Shown here piece by piece: positions 35,701 through 45,309 of a DNA stretch of 64,000 nt. Where the stretch lies: the NCBI GenBank assembly GCA_045655005.1, contig JAZOOJ010000001.1, positions 1 through 64,000 of the forward strand. The letters run 5' to 3'. Positions within the stretch are counted from its first letter, which is position 1, and every line of letters begins with the position of its first letter. The DNA is from UMGS1908 sp045655005 (GTDB lineage: Bacteria > Bacillota > Clostridia > Christensenellales > UBA1242). The position numbers and the translations under genes are program-made. The notes under the pieces were generated by a model, which worked only from the letters and a program-made list of their open reading frames with translations, made no database searches and was not told the DNA's origin.

Positions 35701-36656
35701 TTAATTATGACTCATTAGTTAAGGGTTCGGAAAATGTAGAAGGTGTGTCATATGCTGTAAACTTGAAAGAATATAAAGCGGATTTAGAAACAGAGTTAAA
35801 TGTGATTCAATCTATTAAACCTACCAAGTTGTTTTTGGAACATTTTGATAATTATTATGCTGTTAGTGGTCTTTCATTTTTATCACTTCCTCTTATTTAC
35901 GAACTACAGCATGAATATTTGTTAACCTCAATTGAAGAAGGTCGCTTAAATGGTGTATATGGTGGAGATTACAGACGGACAATGTTAAAAGCTATGGAGT
36001 TGAATAAACTAGTAGCAATTGCTTATGACGCCCTTAAATCGTTCGGTGGTGTAGATTGCTATGATTGTGTTTACGATTATTTAGTTGAAGCTTTACAAAG
36101 GGCTAAAAGTTTATCAGAATATGGAAAAGTTAAATTTTTGTCACCTGGTCGTGTAAGTCTAGGTAATGCTTCAGCCAGTCATAACTATGAAGCACACTAT
36201 GCTGAATGGGTTAAGAGGGTGCATATGATTGAAAACGGCAGACTTCAAGAAGGCAGATATATTACAACAGAGGGCAGAGATGTGATTGCTGAAAAAGCAA
36301 GATTCACATTGCCAAATGCTTCTGATTTTGGGTCGTATACAAAAATTGGAACTCTTTCTCAGATTCAAGATATATTAGGGGGGAAAGGGACAATCCAGCC
36401 ACCAGCAAAAGCAACCATTAGTGATGTTGAAAGTTTAAAAACTGGAGACCCAAGAATTGATGAAGTTTTGGACGAAATGGTGGCGGAAGGATTTGAAGTT
36501 AACGAGCAATTTATTTCTGCGTTTAAAGATGCTACGGCAATAATTGGAATGCTTGGTGGTGGAGATGGCTCAAACATTGCTGACGCCTCTAAATTTTTGG
36601 ACAGCATTTCGCTGAAGAATCTTTTCGGAAAACATGAATCTGGCGAAGATGACTAA
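32763..36656 (+). CDS. Giant helical paralogue 1 (long form)
   Basis: 1297 aa, cytoplasmic, almost all helical. Region 1-430 is shared with paralogue 2: motif RPYLVCYN near residue 65, MSTVNVERGIPI near residue 130, AYLAMFLNW near residue 220. A basic linker with KKAKIRKEREAELARRNAES follows. From about residue 440 on the protein aligns with paralogues 2, 3 and 4: ALELMRLVHSEFTRA, then LTDEELLDTMF, AENFNPVW and YAEWVKRVH. The start has AGGGGGATAT before ATG. No ATP-binding, nuclease or membrane motif was seen. The family is unknown to me; a structural or scaffold role is possible. Confidence 0.85.
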   Translation: MYLENIEKGAREFVKGIKDAKILHLRDSEVVHLFNSSVIPVFSNGAKLDRISEKVLKDGSKYEAVRPYLVCYNKALGCKVLYPMTASQTEETIREHKRYHFVEVPEEVYCFIDSAVPGNRFHQETHSEDSMSTVNVERGIPIFAECLDYDDLCIVHDYDNFSFSQRALPVAQSFIKDLYGRYSEATFKAVTNANENVFALIKNSTNEYDHQHYRPAVAYLAMFLNWSDSAVKNNWFSDVSEIERVRSLREITLKAYVDYLRYSKLIYQFRGQNPKAYHEFTEAKTFAKRRDNGAIIQSDVQDFLEHNALLENGAFDQIKDLMRLEATVEEDIAFASKAISMFIQDSKRTIDMSVSSLNINAIRGYKAMAHNQYDPNGLERVNNAFAGVCNSKIKQLEDKKAKIRKEREAELARRNAESKKRQEVVRSRSERVAENVKEALKIYIEHYADVLSECEKGILIRPEYKKVSQEFIRLFTSYDPKYSEVREYIQNSDNNPTQARVSSAILNLSKFVENISDAVEIIDDQISARALQDYFSGESKTVEGENDRQTVNALELMRLVHSEFTRAFKVNGTKKLTNAQMQEVADKLIEKAMRNKDKFSDLDIGKDSRARTVYLDGALEVLDNELYVFQLCAICKLHQEALKFVKAVRFAHISLQMTRNAISGYFKDGFEDAEQMIIGNVGGLEELIAQKEKEIEDILKDRSVDVTETAKRMKEIADRECEICAREQNNLLKIREYLENIKRNKAEYNEYYKEIIESIPKFVKTEKEQRGIGDDFGVFDGHGLVVTVKTAGVDTFSNETTDELTEDKPLTDEELLDTMFIHGLINPAVYSKMLVTKIKSSKSLKELLANLSEVNTKCDVSCDELLQDYTYILKTYGQLLDSVKAIKQHSVDSYEARMKYAENFNPVWDEVVDGKPIPMLSDDAVQRLREVFKLAIKDRAKIDEQMSDNFLEQLVYGILAHIQDIPLRSNNPNEKIEQRFNYDSLVKGSENVEGVSYAVNLKEYKADLETELNVIQSIKPTKLFLEHFDNYYAVSGLSFLSLPLIYELQHEYLLTSIEEGRLNGVYGGDYRRTMLKAMELNKLVAIAYDALKSFGGVDCYDCVYDYLVEALQRAKSLSEYGKVKFLSPGRVSLGNASASHNYEAHYAEWVKRVHMIENGRLQEGRYITTEGRDVIAEKARFTLPNASDFGSYTKIGTLSQIQDILGGKGTIQPPAKATISDVESLKTGDPRIDEVLDEMVAEGFEVNEQFISAFKDATAIIGMLGGGDGSNIADASKFLDSISLKNLFGKHESGEDD

Positions 36657-36680
36657 ATTAATTGAATAAAAACAACAGAA

Positions 36681-36710
36681 TTGACGGTTTTAAAGACCGT
36701 CAATTTTTCT
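36681..36710 (+). terminator. Terminator between paralogues 1 and 2
   Basis: Perfect TTGACGGT (36681-36688) / ACCGTCAA (36696-36703) with a TTTTTCTT tail. Confidence 0.85.
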
Positions 36711-36717
36711 TACCCCC

Positions 36718-36746
36718 TTGAAATTATATATTATATATGATATAAT
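36718..36746 (+). promoter_or_regulatory. Promoter B of the paralogue cluster
   Basis: CCCCC then TTGAAA (36718-36723), 17-base spacer, TGA-TATAAT (36741-36746). Shares the C run, the -35, an AT-rich spacer ending ATATGA, and the extended -10 with promoter A. Confidence 0.8.
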
Positions 36747-36817
36747 ACAGCAAATAGAAAAGGGACTTAGTAATAAAGGGAATGCTGGGTCGCCGGAATG
36801 AGAATATCGGGGGATTT

Positions 36818-39800
36818 ATGAATAAAGAACAGTTTATGCATTATGCTGGTCAACTTTACAGAGATTTAAGAAATACAAAAATAGTATTTTTATCAGAAGA
36901 CTCTAAACTTTTAGAAGCAATCAATGGTGGAGATATCCCAGCATTTGAAAACGGCGGAGAACTTCAAGTAAGGACTGAAAAAGTTGACTCAAGCACAGGA
37001 AAGAAAAGTGCGGTAATAAGACCGTACTTGATTTGCTATAACTCAATATTAAAGTGTAATGTTCTTTATGTAATGACTGGAAGTCGAACAATTGAGCAGA
37101 TTAAAAATAAAAGATATTATGACTCAGTTATAACACCAGAATGTCTTTATGATTATATCGACAGCGTGTTGACAGATGGCAGACTTGATATGTCAACTCA
37201 CACAAAGGCAAACTTGTCAACGGTGTCGCTTACTCGAGCAATACCAATTCCGAATGAAATTACCAAGAAACTTGAGGCTGAATCGATGGTTGATTGGGCT
37301 AATGGAGACTTCGATTCAAGGGACATTCCAATTTTGCGTGAATTTATGTCGCATTTTTACGGAAAGGTTGACGAAAGTTTTATTACAAGGGCGACTAAGT
37401 CGGGCAGAGCACAAGAATGGTTCTTAGATAAAGAAGATTTTGTGTCGTGGCAAAAACTTTCAAGACCATCGGCAATTTACACAGCAATGTTTATAAATTT
37501 TGCATTAAGCGAGATTGAAAACCCAAAGGCTACCAACCCTTTAAAATTAAGACAATTAAAGAATATGGTTGAGGGTGCAACAACCGCCTATCTTGATTAT
37601 TTAAGATTTATGAATGAAGTAGATGGTTATAAACGACTTCACTCAAAGGTCTATCGTGCATTTTTTGAAGCAAAATACAATATTGCCATAACATTTAGGT
37701 CTAACAAGTACGAAGATGCCTACCATGAAGTTATGAGCAGTTTAGAATGTCCTGACAGCGTGCGTGGAAAAGTAAGAGAGCTTTTAATTCGTGAAAGACA
37801 AATTGATAAAAATCTAAGTCTTGCGGTAAATGTTGCAATTTCTTATTTTAATGGTGAATCAAGGCGTGTAAATATTTCAGAAGTGCAAATGAATGAAAGT
37901 TTATTTCACTCTTTCACAAAAATGGCTGGGGCTTTTTCAGACAGCAAATACAAAGCACTTGTTGAGTCTTGGAACAAGAAAATTAATGCAAGGTTTGACG
38001 AACAAATTGCACAACTTGAGGAAAGAATTCAAATTGCAAAACAAGAAAAAGAACGAGAAGAATATCGCCGAAGACGAGAAAAAGAAGAACAGCTAAGAAA
38101 GTCAACTACAATAACAGAAAGAGCAAAAAGAGCTGTGGAAAATGCATTGGATTTATATCATCAATTTTATAAGGTTCCATTTGCAAATCTTTTGTCGGGA
38201 CAGTTGTATAATACCGAAACAAAGCATCAAATTTCGGATTTTGTAAAATTATTTACAACCTATGCTGACGGTTCTGGATTAAGTATGAAAAAAGTTTTAA
38301 GAGATATTGATGAAAGAGATGCACAAAATTATCTCTCAGACAGAATTTTAGCGATGTCAGAATTTACCTCAGTTATGGATTCGTCAAGAATTGCAATTGA
38401 AGAGAGTGATAAAGCCAGAAAGATGCAGGCTTATATAAAGAGCCGTTCAAATCGTATTGGTGGAGATGAAGGCGAGGCTGTTGAACGAGCAATAGAGTTA
38501 ATGACTTTAATCCATGAAGAATATGAAAGAGCAAGGAAGTTAAAACACTCAAATAATGAAGACAATCCGGTTGCGAACATTATAAAAAAAGTTTTAAAAG
38601 ATGAAACTCGCTATTCAATTGTAGACTTCTCATCGGGCTCAAGTGCAAAGGCTTATTTTGACGATATGCTTTTGGTTCATCAAGTGCAAGAGAATGTTGC
38701 AAATGTATCAGAAATCTTTTCAATGCGTGTTGAAGCTCTTTGGGCAATGCAAGACTTAAAAGTAGAGTTTGAGCAATTATTGGAAGCATATGAAATTTTA
38801 CGTGGTAAGATTACAGGAGCGTTTGAAGAAGAGATTAAAGCGGGTTTGCAAAAGAAGTCTTTAGATGAATATTTGTCTGTATGCGAAAAAGAAATCTTAC
38901 AAATTTTACAAAATGGGAATATAGATTTAGACGCTACAATTGATGAGATAAGAGCATATAAAAAACGTCAATCTGCAATGATTGAAAAAGAGATTGAGGC
39001 AGTTGAATCTTTCGTTATAGTTTGTGCAAAGTCGGTTATGGAATATGGCGAGTATTTAAAGAGATGGGAAGAGTCAAATTCTGGCATATCAAGAATGATT
39101 TTAACAGAGAAAAGGAATTTGGGATTTGCTCCAGAAGAAGGTGTCTCAGAAGGTCACTTTGTTGGCAAAATTCATAGAGTTATTGTTGATACTGAAACTG
39201 GTGAAAAAAGTGAAGAGAGCGAAAGTGAAGAACACGCAATAACAGACCTGCATGTAATTGAAGAGATATTCAGTAGAACTATTCCAAACCCTGTAGAGAT
39301 TGAATCTAAGGTTAAAGATAGAATGAAGGGCTTGACAAATATATTTGAATTAATTGATGAATTGTCGTCACTTGAAAGGAATGCAAAAGCGTGGACTACA
39401 AACTTAAACGAAAGTTATGATGCCGTAAGGAATTTATATATTTCAATGCTTGAATATCGCAAGAAGATAAAAGAGTCAGGAGAAAGATTTTTAGCGAGTC
39501 AAAGATGTTTTGTTGAAGAATTTAAGCCAATGTCAAGTTTTGATGGACATCAATTAATTCAACAAGAGAACATTCCTGCTATGAAAGAGGCAATGTCAAG
39601 GGCTTTTGGTGAATACGAAGAAACAATCATTTCTTATTTTGAAGAATATTTGCCGAGTATGTTCATTGCGTGTATTATTGATTATTTTAATGCAATTGAT
39701 ACCAGAACAGACATCGCTCAACCTGCTTACGATTATGTTAACATCAATCGTATTACTGGGAAACAGGTGCTATACACAATAGACGCTAAAAAACAAATCA

Positions 39801-40480
39801 ATGTTTTAGATGCAATAAACGGATATTACAGAAATAGTATAATCATTGAAGATGCAATACAAAATGCTTACCTAAGAGATATTGTGTCAATGCAAGAGTT
39901 TAGGGAAATTAATCACGCAGTATTGCCAATCTTAGAATATGAGTTTATGTTCCAAGCGTTAAAGATTATGTCAGAAGTGTTATTTGCAACAACGGTTGAT
40001 GATGCATTGGTGACAAAACTTCAAAGAGATGATGTGTTGGATATTACAAGGATGTTATGTGGTCAAAGTGAAAGTGGATACACCTATTCAGATAGTTTAT
40101 ATGAATACTTAATTAAAAAACTACCAGAGTTTGATGAATATGTGCAAGTACGATTTACAAAGTTTATGGCAAACTCGGCAATTGCGCAAGCGGGTTTTTC
40201 ATTAACCAATCAATCAATGACAAAACTTTTACGCTTGGGGCAAGAAGCGTCTGAGGTCTATGACGGGTGTAATGACAGAAATTGTGCTATAAGAGCATTT
40301 AAGTGGTATCATACTTGGCTTTCAAGATTACATAAACTTGATAGAGTAAGAGAAGAAAGAGATAAAGAGGTTATTTTACAATTAGGAGACATTCAAAGAG
40401 ATGTGGCAAGAGAAAAAAGAATTCTTTCAGGGGATACAACTCCTTTTGGTATATTCATCGAAATAACCGACGAAAATTAA
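36818..40480 (+). CDS. Giant helical paralogue 2 (long form)
   Basis: 1220 aa from ATG 36818, chosen because CGGGGGATTT precedes it and the first residues then line up with paralogue 1; an ATG 36 bases earlier has no ribosome site. Same plan as paralogue 1: RPYLICYN near residue 67, LSTVSLTRAIPI near 132, basic linker with EEYRRRREKEEQLRKS, then AIELMTLIHEEYERA, ITDLHVIEEIF, VEEFKPMS and YHTWLSRLHKLD. No catalytic motif seen. Separated from paralogue 1 by a terminator and its own promoter, so transcribed with paralogues 3 and 4. Confidence 0.85.
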   Translation: MNKEQFMHYAGQLYRDLRNTKIVFLSEDSKLLEAINGGDIPAFENGGELQVRTEKVDSSTGKKSAVIRPYLICYNSILKCNVLYVMTGSRTIEQIKNKRYYDSVITPECLYDYIDSVLTDGRLDMSTHTKANLSTVSLTRAIPIPNEITKKLEAESMVDWANGDFDSRDIPILREFMSHFYGKVDESFITRATKSGRAQEWFLDKEDFVSWQKLSRPSAIYTAMFINFALSEIENPKATNPLKLRQLKNMVEGATTAYLDYLRFMNEVDGYKRLHSKVYRAFFEAKYNIAITFRSNKYEDAYHEVMSSLECPDSVRGKVRELLIRERQIDKNLSLAVNVAISYFNGESRRVNISEVQMNESLFHSFTKMAGAFSDSKYKALVESWNKKINARFDEQIAQLEERIQIAKQEKEREEYRRRREKEEQLRKSTTITERAKRAVENALDLYHQFYKVPFANLLSGQLYNTETKHQISDFVKLFTTYADGSGLSMKKVLRDIDERDAQNYLSDRILAMSEFTSVMDSSRIAIEESDKARKMQAYIKSRSNRIGGDEGEAVERAIELMTLIHEEYERARKLKHSNNEDNPVANIIKKVLKDETRYSIVDFSSGSSAKAYFDDMLLVHQVQENVANVSEIFSMRVEALWAMQDLKVEFEQLLEAYEILRGKITGAFEEEIKAGLQKKSLDEYLSVCEKEILQILQNGNIDLDATIDEIRAYKKRQSAMIEKEIEAVESFVIVCAKSVMEYGEYLKRWEESNSGISRMILTEKRNLGFAPEEGVSEGHFVGKIHRVIVDTETGEKSEESESEEHAITDLHVIEEIFSRTIPNPVEIESKVKDRMKGLTNIFELIDELSSLERNAKAWTTNLNESYDAVRNLYISMLEYRKKIKESGERFLASQRCFVEEFKPMSSFDGHQLIQQENIPAMKEAMSRAFGEYEETIISYFEEYLPSMFIACIIDYFNAIDTRTDIAQPAYDYVNINRITGKQVLYTIDAKKQINVLDAINGYYRNSIIIEDAIQNAYLRDIVSMQEFREINHAVLPILEYEFMFQALKIMSEVLFATTVDDALVTKLQRDDVLDITRMLCGQSESGYTYSDSLYEYLIKKLPEFDEYVQVRFTKFMANSAIAQAGFSLTNQSMTKLLRLGQEASEVYDGCNDRNCAIRAFKWYHTWLSRLHKLDRVREERDKEVILQLGDIQRDVAREKRILSGDTTPFGIFIEITDEN

Positions 40481-40506
40481 AATAAAAACAAAAGAGAATA
40501 AGATAT

Positions 40507-42828
40507 ATGGGAAATCAAGAAAATTTTAAAGAACATATTAAAAATGCGATAAGGCTTTATAACAGCGGTGGACTATCACAGGTTTTTGCAAAAGTTGTAA
40601 ACGGTGAATTAATATCTAATGGTAAAAATCAAAAGGCAGAAGAATTTTTAAATGCTTTTAAGCGTCGTACGACAAGTGCTATTGAAAACTCGGGCGAATA
40701 TACTTTTACCAATGAAGAAAGTAGTGAAAATATGACAATAAGTTATTCACTAACAGAAAGCGAGAATGTACTAATTTCTAGACTTAAAGAAATGTCTATA
40801 AATATACCAACTATTGAAAGTTTGGTTAGTACACTTTCTGAAAGTGAACTTGTAAAACAAGCGCAAGGATTTTTGTATGGTGGTACACCAATTGATGGTC
40901 AAAACAAAGAAGTCATTGAACAAAGTTTAAATATGCTTGCGTTAATTCATTCTGAGTATACAAAGTCTGCTGGTAAAAAGAAGTCACCAACCAGTGAAAG
41001 TGCCGTCCTTGAATCAATCATTAAAAAGGTTTTAAGACAAAGCGAAGATTTTAGTGCTATTGATTTTTCAAAGGATAGCCCACTAATACAATATTTAGAT
41101 GAAATGGTAGCAGTTGCAAAAAGTCAAAGTGAGTTGGGTAAACACAAAGAAATGTTTGAATTTAGATGTGGTGCGGTTGATGTACTAAATGGATTAAGAC
41201 AAGGCTTCGCTCAATATATCTTTGACAGAGAAAATATTGTTCATACAATCAACAGCAGAGATAATATTTTATTTAAGGTTGACGAAGACCCATCAAAAAC
41301 ATTGGCTGAGATGATGGCAGATTGTGCTGATGCTGTTTTAGATTTGACTAAGAAAAATGGTGTCACAGTTAAAGATTTATTGACTCATCAAAGAAAACAA
41401 ATTGCAGAAATGGAAAGTGCAAGAAGCAGTTTGCTTGCTGTTGATAATGGTATTGTAAGACTTCAAAACGCAAGAGATTCATACACAGAAAGGTATAATG
41501 GATTTTTAGAATTACTTCCACAAAGACTTAATGAAATCAGTGAAGCAAAAGGTCTTTCAAGTGTAGGTGGGCTTGTCGGCAGAGAAATTGAAGGGAATGC
41601 TTGTGATAAAATTCAAAATCCAGAAAGTGGTGAATGGGAAGTTGTTGGAAAGTCCGAAGAAGAAAAAATAATAACCGATGAAGATGTTATAAGTACTTTA
41701 TATAACAGGGTTGTTTTGCACGAAAGCACAATAATGTCTGGATATTTAAACAAACTTATCGGGTCAGAAGATTCATCAGAAATTGAAAGAATTATTTCAG
41801 AATATGAGCAAAAATTTAAAGTTGCTGGAAGCCAACTTGAAGGAGATTTCTTAAAAGTTCTTCAAGTTTATTCGGACTTGCTCGACTATAAGATGCGAAT
41901 AGTTAGAACTCCTTATGAAAGCAAAAGAGTGGTTGCAAGATATCTATCTGATTTTAATCCAATAATAAAGAAAACAGGAACGCCATATTTTGAGGGTGAA
42001 CAACTTGAAAAAATTCGCACCGTTGGAAGAAAGGCGTGTATGGAAGCTCTTGACAGTCAAAAGAGATATTTCAACCATTTGCTTATCCCATTTTCACTTG
42101 GAATAATGGATTATATCGATGAAATGCCAGTAAGAGAAGTTGGTCAGCCAGTAGATGGATTAATTTCCGCTGAAGGTATTATGAAAGCAACAAAAACCTT
42201 TGATTTGCAATCACACGAAAAGTCAATTCACGATATATTAAAAGACAGTGATTTTGTAATTTCTTATTTACAAGCACCAAAGACAGCACAAAAAGACTTA
42301 ATGGAAGTTTTATCTGACGAAAGAATTGAAACAAAGTTAAATGGTGTTGTTCCAATGCTTGCATTTGAGGTTGGTTATAGAGTTCTTGAAAATTGGTTGC
42401 AGTTAACTTATGGAATTGGAAAGAGTGATAAGACAAGTAAAAACCTAAGTGCGTATGACAAATTTATTAAATTAGATACAATTTGTGGAAAGGCGTTCTA
42501 TCAATCTGATGCATTTTATTATCATCTTGCAAGCACAATGCCAAGGGTAGAGTTGTATAAAAAGCAAGAACAAGCAAGACTTCGTGAGCAATCATTTAGA
42601 AGAATGGGTGAAAGAGCATTGAAAGATAAACGAATTACAGACTTGCTTGATGCCTTTGATGCTTACTATATCGGTTGGCTACACAATTTGCACGTTATGG
42701 AGCAAGACCGCATTGAAAAAGGTGAAGAACTTGCAGTTGCCAACAGAGATGTCGAAAGAGAAAATCGTACAATTGCAAGAGGCGAAACACATTTACGCAG
42801 GTTTATAGGCACCGACGAAGCAGAATAG
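40507..42828 (+). CDS. Helical paralogue 3 (short form)
   Basis: 773 aa, equal to the C-terminal two thirds of paralogues 1 and 2: begins FKEHIKNAIRLYNSGG where they have VENALDLYHQFY-type sequence, then SLNMLALIHSEYTKSA, IITDEDVISTLYNRV, LSDFNPIIKK, and YIGWLHNLHVMEQDR near the end. It lacks the RPYL-type N-terminal region. Starts 26 bases after paralogue 2, with AGAGAATAAGATAT before the ATG, a weak ribosome site. Function unknown. Confidence 0.85.
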   Translation: MGNQENFKEHIKNAIRLYNSGGLSQVFAKVVNGELISNGKNQKAEEFLNAFKRRTTSAIENSGEYTFTNEESSENMTISYSLTESENVLISRLKEMSINIPTIESLVSTLSESELVKQAQGFLYGGTPIDGQNKEVIEQSLNMLALIHSEYTKSAGKKKSPTSESAVLESIIKKVLRQSEDFSAIDFSKDSPLIQYLDEMVAVAKSQSELGKHKEMFEFRCGAVDVLNGLRQGFAQYIFDRENIVHTINSRDNILFKVDEDPSKTLAEMMADCADAVLDLTKKNGVTVKDLLTHQRKQIAEMESARSSLLAVDNGIVRLQNARDSYTERYNGFLELLPQRLNEISEAKGLSSVGGLVGREIEGNACDKIQNPESGEWEVVGKSEEEKIITDEDVISTLYNRVVLHESTIMSGYLNKLIGSEDSSEIERIISEYEQKFKVAGSQLEGDFLKVLQVYSDLLDYKMRIVRTPYESKRVVARYLSDFNPIIKKTGTPYFEGEQLEKIRTVGRKACMEALDSQKRYFNHLLIPFSLGIMDYIDEMPVREVGQPVDGLISAEGIMKATKTFDLQSHEKSIHDILKDSDFVISYLQAPKTAQKDLMEVLSDERIETKLNGVVPMLAFEVGYRVLENWLQLTYGIGKSDKTSKNLSAYDKFIKLDTICGKAFYQSDAFYYHLASTMPRVELYKKQEQARLREQSFRRMGERALKDKRITDLLDAFDAYYIGWLHNLHVMEQDRIEKGEELAVANRDVERENRTIARGETHLRRFIGTDEAE

Positions 42829-42868
42829 ATTTTGGAAATATAAAATTGTAAAAATAATAGGGGAAATA

Positions 42869-45184
42869 ATGGCAAAACAAGATATAAAACAAGATGTGAC
42901 AAATCAAATAAAAAAAGTGATTAAAGAAGCCTTAGGATTTTATAATGGCTTTTATGGAGAGATTGTTCATAAGATGAGAAATGGACAATTTTACACAAGT
43001 CTTGCAAGTGCAGATGATGTTAACAAGTTGTGCAACAGAATTGAACTTTACCACGGAGATGGTTTGGTTAAAAGTTATATGTCAGAAGGCGAAGTCGCAA
43101 TTTACAATAAATTACAATTATTGGCAAGTGGCGGTTTTGATAAATCCTTAGTTGACGCTTATTCAGGGATTGGCAACAATGGTGCAAGCATACAACTTGA
43201 AAGAGCATTTTGTAATGGTTCTTTTAATGACTTTGAACTGCAATCTGGTGTAGAACTTTTAAAACTTATTGACAACGAATTTTCAAGACAAGCCAAGTCT
43301 TTAAAATCTGGTGCGGTTACATCATCTGAAGTCGTTGGAACAATCATCGGCAAGGCATTAAAATCTCCAAGTCTTTATGTGAATGCAGATATGAACAAGT
43401 TGTTGCCATATCTACAAAGTTCTCTAACCGCAAGTGAGTGTAATCAATATATTTTTCAAATAAAAGATATTGTTGATAGGTATGAACTTGCTAAGACCTC
43501 AATGGCAGAAGTGTCTACTGAAAGCGACTTGGTGCAAGTTGAATTTTATTCATACGAACTTGAAATTGATAGAGATTTTAAAGAATATTTTCATAAGCAC
43601 TTACCAAAAGATAAAATGGAAAAACTTGTAAAAGATTATGACAACTTTATTTTACAAGTCGTAACAAATAACATTAAAACAATCCCAGAAAGCCTAAAAG
43701 GCATTAGAATATCGGATAGGATTGTAACAGATGATTTGGTTGGAAGAAAAGGCTTGTCGCACGACGAAATAATGCAAATTATAAAATCTACAAAGGCTGA
43801 AATTGTAAAAAGATGTAAGGCTGAAGTCGAGTTGATGGACAGTGTGGCAAAGAAACTTAAAAGAGTGATGGAGATGGTGTCAGACTATCGAATTAAAGAT
43901 AGAGAGTCGCAATCTGTGATAGACCAAATTGTTGAATCCAGAAACAACAACGGACAGAACTTCTTTCGTGGCAGAATTGATGCGAATGTCAAGACCCTTC
44001 ATCTTGATGACCTAAGCGGAGAAACAACTGAAGTTGAAGGCGAAAAAGAAATTAAAATGACCGACAACGACTTGATGAATATAATTAGGCACAAATTAAT
44101 CAAACATTCAAGTGCAATGTTGTTTGTAATGAAAGAGCAAATGAAAGAAAGTACATCAATGAGTGAATTTGCACAAGCAGTTGATATGGGCTACAATACT
44201 ATTGAACTTTGGTTGGCAGAATTTGACGGGGATATTAAAAAGATAACCGATTTTTATGATACAATACTAGCAACCGATTCTGCGATTAGTAACCTTGGTG
44301 TTGAGTTAAGAAATGCACTTTATGGTTTTATGGATAATTTTAATCCAAGAGGCAAAAAAAGTAGAATGGCATATCTTAGTGAAGAAGACTTAGCATCTTT
44401 GCGTGAATATGGAAAGAGGTCAATAGATTTTGAGATTAAAATAAGAGATGCTTATTACAAAGAAGCGTCAAGAATGTTTATGTGTGCTGTATTAAATTAT
44501 TTTAATCAGTTGAAAATTGATGATATTTATTTTACACAAATTGAAGACCATTTTAATTTAAAGAAAATTTCTCAGGGAGTAACTATTTGTGACCTTTTGG
44601 ATAAAGATGTTGAGTTACATCCTATGACGATATTTGAACAAGTAAATAAAACAATCAAAGCATTAAAAGACCCAAAGAATGCAAGATTAGATATATCAAC
44701 CATTCTATCAAATGAGGACATAGTAAGGGGTATTCAATCAATTCTTCCTTTCTTAAATTATGAACTTTCTTATGGTACTTTAAATAATATGATACAATCA
44801 GAGACGGCAATAAAAGAAAAAGACTTAGATTCTGCTAGGCAGATGGCTTTGTTTATTTCGGACTCAATGGAAAGTATGGAAGTTTCAAACGTTATTAACG
44901 CAGATTTAAATGGTTTATTTACAACAAGTGCTTTCTTTGAATATTTAGAGCAAAGGCTTGCAATGTATTATAGAACATTAACAAAAATAAAAAATGAACA
45001 GACAAGAAAACAAAAAATAGGACTTTATGTAGACCAATCTCTCTTTGAAATGATTTCAGATGCAGAAAGAATGTATAACGAATGGGCAGAGCACCTAAAA
45101 AATTATCTAGAGAAGAAAGATAGTTTAGATGAGAATGAAGCGTCAATCGATGAATTACTAAAAGCACAAGACGAACAAGAGTAA
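42869..45184 (+). CDS. Helical paralogue 4 (short form)
   Basis: 771 aa. Aligns with paralogue 3 over its length though identity is low by eye: VIKEALGFYNGFYGE, GVELLKLIDNEFSRQA, MTDNDLMNIIRHKLI, FMDNFNPRGKKS, and YNEWAEHLKNYLEKK near the end. AGGGGAAATA before the ATG. Starts 40 bases after paralogue 3 and ends at a terminator, completing the 2-3-4 operon. No catalytic or membrane motif. Function unknown. Confidence 0.85.
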   Translation: MAKQDIKQDVTNQIKKVIKEALGFYNGFYGEIVHKMRNGQFYTSLASADDVNKLCNRIELYHGDGLVKSYMSEGEVAIYNKLQLLASGGFDKSLVDAYSGIGNNGASIQLERAFCNGSFNDFELQSGVELLKLIDNEFSRQAKSLKSGAVTSSEVVGTIIGKALKSPSLYVNADMNKLLPYLQSSLTASECNQYIFQIKDIVDRYELAKTSMAEVSTESDLVQVEFYSYELEIDRDFKEYFHKHLPKDKMEKLVKDYDNFILQVVTNNIKTIPESLKGIRISDRIVTDDLVGRKGLSHDEIMQIIKSTKAEIVKRCKAEVELMDSVAKKLKRVMEMVSDYRIKDRESQSVIDQIVESRNNNGQNFFRGRIDANVKTLHLDDLSGETTEVEGEKEIKMTDNDLMNIIRHKLIKHSSAMLFVMKEQMKESTSMSEFAQAVDMGYNTIELWLAEFDGDIKKITDFYDTILATDSAISNLGVELRNALYGFMDNFNPRGKKSRMAYLSEEDLASLREYGKRSIDFEIKIRDAYYKEASRMFMCAVLNYFNQLKIDDIYFTQIEDHFNLKKISQGVTICDLLDKDVELHPMTIFEQVNKTIKALKDPKNARLDISTILSNEDIVRGIQSILPFLNYELSYGTLNNMIQSETAIKEKDLDSARQMALFISDSMESMEVSNVINADLNGLFTTSAFFEYLEQRLAMYYRTLTKIKNEQTRKQKIGLYVDQSLFEMISDAERMYNEWAEHLKNYLEKKDSLDENEASIDELLKAQDEQE

Positions 45185-45198
45185 CGATAATAACAAAT

Positions 45199-45235
45199 AA
45201 AAAAACCAACTCTAACTTTAGGGCTGGTTTTTTTA
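45199..45235 (+). terminator. Terminator of the paralogue cluster
   Basis: AAAAAAACCAAC / GCTGGTTTTTTT, one mismatch, long T run. Confidence 0.8.
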
Positions 45236-45273
45236 ATGATAAAATAATGAATGGCAAAAAATACAATTTTGTA

Positions 45274-45303
45274 TTGAACTTGGATTTGTAGTTGTGCTAT
45301 AAT
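45274..45303 (+). promoter_or_regulatory. Promoter of rarA, very close to the start codon
   Basis: TTGAAC (45274-45279), 18-base spacer, TGC-TATAAT (45298-45303). Transcription would start at about the ATG at 45310. Confidence 0.65.
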
Positions 45304-45309
45304 AAAAAT

